Source: an uncultured Bacillota bacterium
Lineage (GTDB): Bacteria; Bacillota_A; Clostridia; Peptostreptococcales; Anaerovoracaceae
Assembly (NCBI GenBank): GCA_946628525.1
Contig: CAMOWO010000035.1
Span: 1-7,306 of the forward strand
Reading direction: 5' to 3'
DNA: 7,306 bases
Made by a program: the position numbers and the translations under genes. Position 1 is the stretch's first letter. Each line of letters starts with the position of its first letter. This document shows positions 6,200 through 7,306 of the stretch, piece by piece. The notes beneath the pieces were generated by a model. It was not told where the DNA came from. It ran no database searches and worked only from the letters and a program-made list of their open reading frames with translations.

Positions 6200-7306
6200 T
6201 TATTTATCAAGTTCCAGGATCTTCTCCCCGGCCTTGTAGATGTCTCCTGCTCCCATGGTGAGGACGATGTCGCCCTCCTTCGCATGGTCGTATACGTACT
6301 TCGCCATCTCGTCAAAATCCTCGATGCAGCTGATCTGCTTGCTCGGTTCGTGCTCCAAAATCTTGTTCATGAGCTGCTCCGAAGTGACCTTGTAGATGTT
6401 CTTCTCCCTTGCGGCATAGATCTCCGCCAGAACGACTTCATCCGCATCCTTAAAAGCTTCTGCGAACTCGTCCATCAGGGCCAGGGTCCTCGTATACGTA
6501 TGCGGCTGGAAGAGGCACCAGAGTTTCTCGTGCTTCATGTTGCTGACAGCAGCCAGCGTCGCCTTGATCTCCGTCGGGTGATGAGCGTAGTCGTCGATGA
6601 TCCTGACGCCGCCCTTTGTCTTGCCCAAAAGGTCGAATCTTCTCTGTGTTCCTGTATATCCTTCGAGGGTCTTCGCGATGGCCTCCGGCTCCACTCCCAG
6701 AATGTGTGCACATGCAAAGGCTGAGAGTGCGTTCAGTACGTTATGTTCTCCCGGAACAGAAAGTTTTATCCTGCAAAGGGCTTCGCCGCCGTGGTTCGCC
6801 ACGAAGGACGGCATTCCCTCGCTGGAGAATTCGATGTCCGAGGCGTAGTAGTCGCAGCCCTGTGAAAGGCCGAATGTGACCGCGTTCGGATGTCCTTCGA
6901 TGACGCTCTTGACGAACGGATTGGCATCGTATGCGATGATGAATCCGTCTTCAGGCACCAGACCTGCGAACTTGTCGAAGGACCTTGCGATGTGGTCCAC
7001 GTCCTTGAAGTAGTCCAGATGATCGGAGTCTATATTGAGGATGATCTCGATCTTCGGCTTCAAGCTGAGGAAGCTATCCATGTATTCGCAAGCCTCTGTT
7101 ACGAGGTATCCCGTGCCGCCTATCTCAACATTTCCGTGTATCTCAGGCAATTCCCCTCCTACTAAAATGGTAGGTTTAAAGTCAGCATTTCTGAGTATGA
7201 GAGAGGTCATCGATGTAACGGTAGTTTTTCCGTGAGTGCCGCAAATGGCTATGGAATGCTCGTAATCATCCATCAACATGCCCAGAACCTGCGCCCTGGA
7301 GAAAAG
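6200..7306 (-). CDS. murC: UDP-N-acetylmuramate--L-alanine ligase MurC, 5' end outside the window
   Basis: MurC is the cytosolic ATP-dependent ligase that adds L-alanine to UDP-MurNAc, the first amino acid of the peptidoglycan stem peptide. The frame is open to the right edge (the last visible residues read LFSRAQVLG before an internal Met at 7279), so that Met is not the real start. About 100 residues of the UDP-binding N-terminal domain should lie beyond the edge. The visible 368 residues include the P-loop GTHGKTT (7240-7220), the NIDSDHLDYF segment typical of MurC, PGEHNVLNA, RRFDLLG (6643-6623) opening the C-terminal ligase domain, IDDYAHHPTE, PHTYTR and the C-terminal MGAGDI. YAHHPTE and the HLDY context separate MurC from MurD, MurE and MurF. 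It is the first visible gene of the run and pairs functionally with the acetyltransferase behind it, since UDP-GlcNAc is the source of UDP-MurNAc. Confidence 0.96.
   Translation of the reverse strand, partial: LFSRAQVLGMLMDDYEHSIAICGTHGKTTVTSMTSLILRNADFKPTILVGGELPEIHGNVEIGGTGYLVTEACEYMDSFLSLKPKIEIILNIDSDHLDYFKDVDHIARSFDKFAGLVPEDGFIIAYDANPFVKSVIEGHPNAVTFGLSQGCDYYASDIEFSSEGMPSFVANHGGEALCRIKLSVPGEHNVLNALSAFACAHILGVEPEAIAKTLEGYTGTQRRFDLLGKTKGGVRIIDDYAHHPTEIKATLAAVSNMKHEKLWCLFQPHTYTRTLALMDEFAEAFKDADEVVLAEIYAAREKNIYKVTSEQLMNKILEHEPSKQISCIEDFDEMAKYVYDHAKEGDIVLTMGAGDIYKAGEKILELDK

Noticed and set aside
6188..6724. 178-codon plus-strand open frame opposite murC
   Set aside because: This is another codon-register antisense shadow; murC on the minus strand explains the region fully.
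7277..7279. ATG at 7279 as the murC start
   Set aside because: The frame continues upstream to the window edge, with residues that match MurC just before the P-loop. A start here would remove the whole UDP-binding domain.
1..7306. A new multi-gene defence, mobile or CRISPR-like system
   Set aside because: All coding space is taken by recognised housekeeping families plus one VTC-domain gene. I found no transposase, integrase, tRNA, spaced direct repeats or attachment site on either strand.

Overview
The window carries ordinary housekeeping DNA from a Gram-positive-type bacterium, most likely a Clostridia-like member of the Bacillota with moderately high GC. This rests on three things. The order glmU-prs-pth-mfd is the classic Bacillota arrangement. 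The ribosome-binding sites are strong AGGAG-type sites. The last gene encodes a VTC-type polyphosphate polymerase domain of the kind common in Clostridia. I cannot assign a genus. All convincing genes lie on the minus strand, so the biological order runs from high to low coordinates.

From right to left, positions 7306 to 490 hold a tight five-gene run: murC (its 5' end is outside the window), a short glmU-type gene, prs, pth and mfd. The gaps are 12, 27 and 21 bp, and pth and mfd overlap by 23 bp. There is no room for internal promoters of normal size, so this looks like one transcription unit whose promoter lies beyond the right edge. It joins peptidoglycan precursor synthesis (MurC, GlmU acetyltransferase), PRPP supply (Prs), rescue of stalled peptidyl-tRNA (Pth) and transcription-coupled repair (Mfd). 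The spoVG, ctc and fin (yabK) genes found in the Bacillus subtilis version are absent from this stretch.

After mfd there is a 153-bp intergenic region. It holds a good sigma-A-type promoter (TTGCCT, 17 bp, TATAAT) pointing left and a leader of about 113 nt with a few tiny ORFs. The 5' part of a VTC-domain gene follows and runs off the left edge at position 1.

The most unusual feature is the glmU-type gene. It encodes only the left-handed beta-helix acetyltransferase half of GlmU, with every catalytic position I can map conserved at a constant offset of 228 from Escherichia coli numbering. The N-terminal uridylyltransferase half is missing, and murC ends 12 bp upstream, so it cannot be hidden nearby. 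The missing activity must be encoded elsewhere. I saw no mobile element, CRISPR array, RNA gene or clearly new multi-gene system. The long plus-strand reading frames are antisense shadows of the real genes.
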